From positions 1 to 5,594 of the forward strand of contig DIUQ01000023.1 in the NCBI GenBank assembly GCA_002422375.1: a DNA stretch of 5,594 nucleotides. The letters run 5' to 3'. A program made the translations under genes and the position numbers. This stretch comes from a bacterium UBA6154 (GTDB lineage Bacteria > Actinomycetota > Actinomycetes > S36-B12). This document shows positions 4,995 to 5,594 of this stretch, piece after piece; position 1 is the first letter of the stretch; each line of letters begins with the position of its first letter. Under the pieces are notes generated by a model that saw only the letters and a program-made list of their open reading frames with translations, made no database searches and was not told the origin of the DNA.

Positions 4995-5594
4995 CTAGGA
5001 GCGAAGCCCTAGTTTCGAGACGACTTCCAATGTTGACGCTGCAGTGTTGAGGGTGTAGAAGTGCAATCCCTCGGCACCCGCATCCAAGACGTGATCGCTC
5101 ACTCGAGTTGCGATGTCGATGCCGAGTGCTCGGGTTGATTCAGGGTCGTCCTGATACTTTTCAAATTCAGCCATCATGGAGTTTGGGATCTCGCCGTTGG
5201 CGAAGTCAAGCATGCGAGTGAATTGCCTGAAACTGGTCACGGGCATGATGCCCGGGTAGACGGTGAGTTGGGACCCGCGCCTTTTTAGTTCATCGATAAG
5301 ACGGGCATAGGACTCAGGCTGGAAGACAAATTGGGTGACGGCGAAAGTTGCCCCCAGTTCTTCCTTTCGAAGTAAAACACGAATGCCTTCGTCAAAACCA
5401 CTCGCTGACGGGTGAATATCAGGAAATGCTGCGACACCGATGGTGAAGGTTCCAAATGAGTTTGCCATTTCAACCAATTCATCCGCATGGGTAAAGCCAC
5501 CCGGTGTTGTTACCCAAGGGGCGGTGGGGCCATCAGCGGGGTCACCGCGGAGGGCCAAGATGTCGGTGATTCCTGCTTCCTGGAACTGTTGCAG
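4995..5594 (-). CDS. metF: Methylenetetrahydrofolate reductase, N-terminus missing
   Basis: This enzyme reduces 5,10-methylene-tetrahydrofolate to 5-methyl-tetrahydrofolate with an FAD cofactor, supplying the methyl group for methionine synthesis. 199 C-terminal residues are visible, read from the window edge (about two thirds of a ~295-residue protein). They include ILALRGDP, whose Asp matches the flavin-proximal Asp120 of E. coli MetF, FTIGVAAFPDIHP, the barrel strand ATFAVTQFVFQPESY, YPGIMPVTSFRQFTRM, and the closing GLHFYTLN before the final helix. The TTG at 5558 is an internal Leu, since the match continues upstream to LQQFQEAGITDI at the edge. The product aligns by eye with E. coli MetF along its whole visible length without breaks. 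One oddity is Thr where E. coli has Arg279 after FYTLN. The gene is convergent with rnpB, 41 bp apart. Confidence 0.95.
   Translation of the reverse strand: MQQFQEAGITDILALRGDPADGPTAPWVTTPGGFTHADELVEMANSFGTFTIGVAAFPDIHPSASGFDEGIRVLLRKEELGATFAVTQFVFQPESYARLIDELKRRGSQLTVYPGIMPVTSFRQFTRMLDFANGEIPNSMMAEFEKYQDDPESTRALGIDIATRVSDHVLDAGAEGLHFYTLNTAASTLEVVSKLGLRS

Overview
The window reads as chromosome of a moderate-GC member of the Actinomycetota. Four things point there. An RNase P RNA gene sits beside a yaaA-family gene and close to a histidine-phosphatase gene, a neighbourhood known from mycobacteria and streptomycetes. The OmpR-family two-component pair looks actinobacterial. The direct repeats at 3702-3749 resemble the mycobacterial PhoP box. 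No mobile element, CRISPR array, tRNA or phage signature was seen. The genus cannot be fixed from this sequence alone.

Layout. Positions 1-819 (+) hold the 3' part of a histidine-phosphatase (phosphoglycerate mutase-like) gene whose start lies outside the window. Convergent to it, with a 4-nt stop-to-stop overlap, is a minus-strand block: a response regulator (2875-2189) translationally coupled to a sensor histidine kinase (2192-816). Upstream of that pair is a gene for a secreted repeat protein (3645-2998), separated from it by a perfect 16-bp stem-loop. Further upstream is a YaaA-family gene (4517-3750, GTG start). Divergent from yaaA on the plus strand is rnpB, about 4571-4953. The right edge (5594-4995, minus) is the C-terminal two thirds of metF, convergent with rnpB. 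No gap between genes exceeds about 125 bases.

How the genes may work together. rnpB, yaaA and metF are housekeeping or stress genes. The interesting part is the central block. The secreted protein has a signal peptide, four copies of a DGT-[VFL]-T-x-x-Q helical unit and a Gly/Gln/Lys tail. Its promoter region carries a cluster of TCAC-core direct repeats, two of them TCACAG spaced exactly 11 bp, which is the geometry bound by OmpR/PhoP-type regulators. The simplest reading is that the adjacent response regulator controls this gene. The hydrophobic-T-x-x-Q motifs recall the LTxxQ motif of the CpxP/Spy extracytoplasmic proteins, which are themselves made under two-component control. A sensor / regulator / secreted-effector module, possibly with feedback on the sensor, is therefore a testable hypothesis. 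It is inference, not something the sequence proves.
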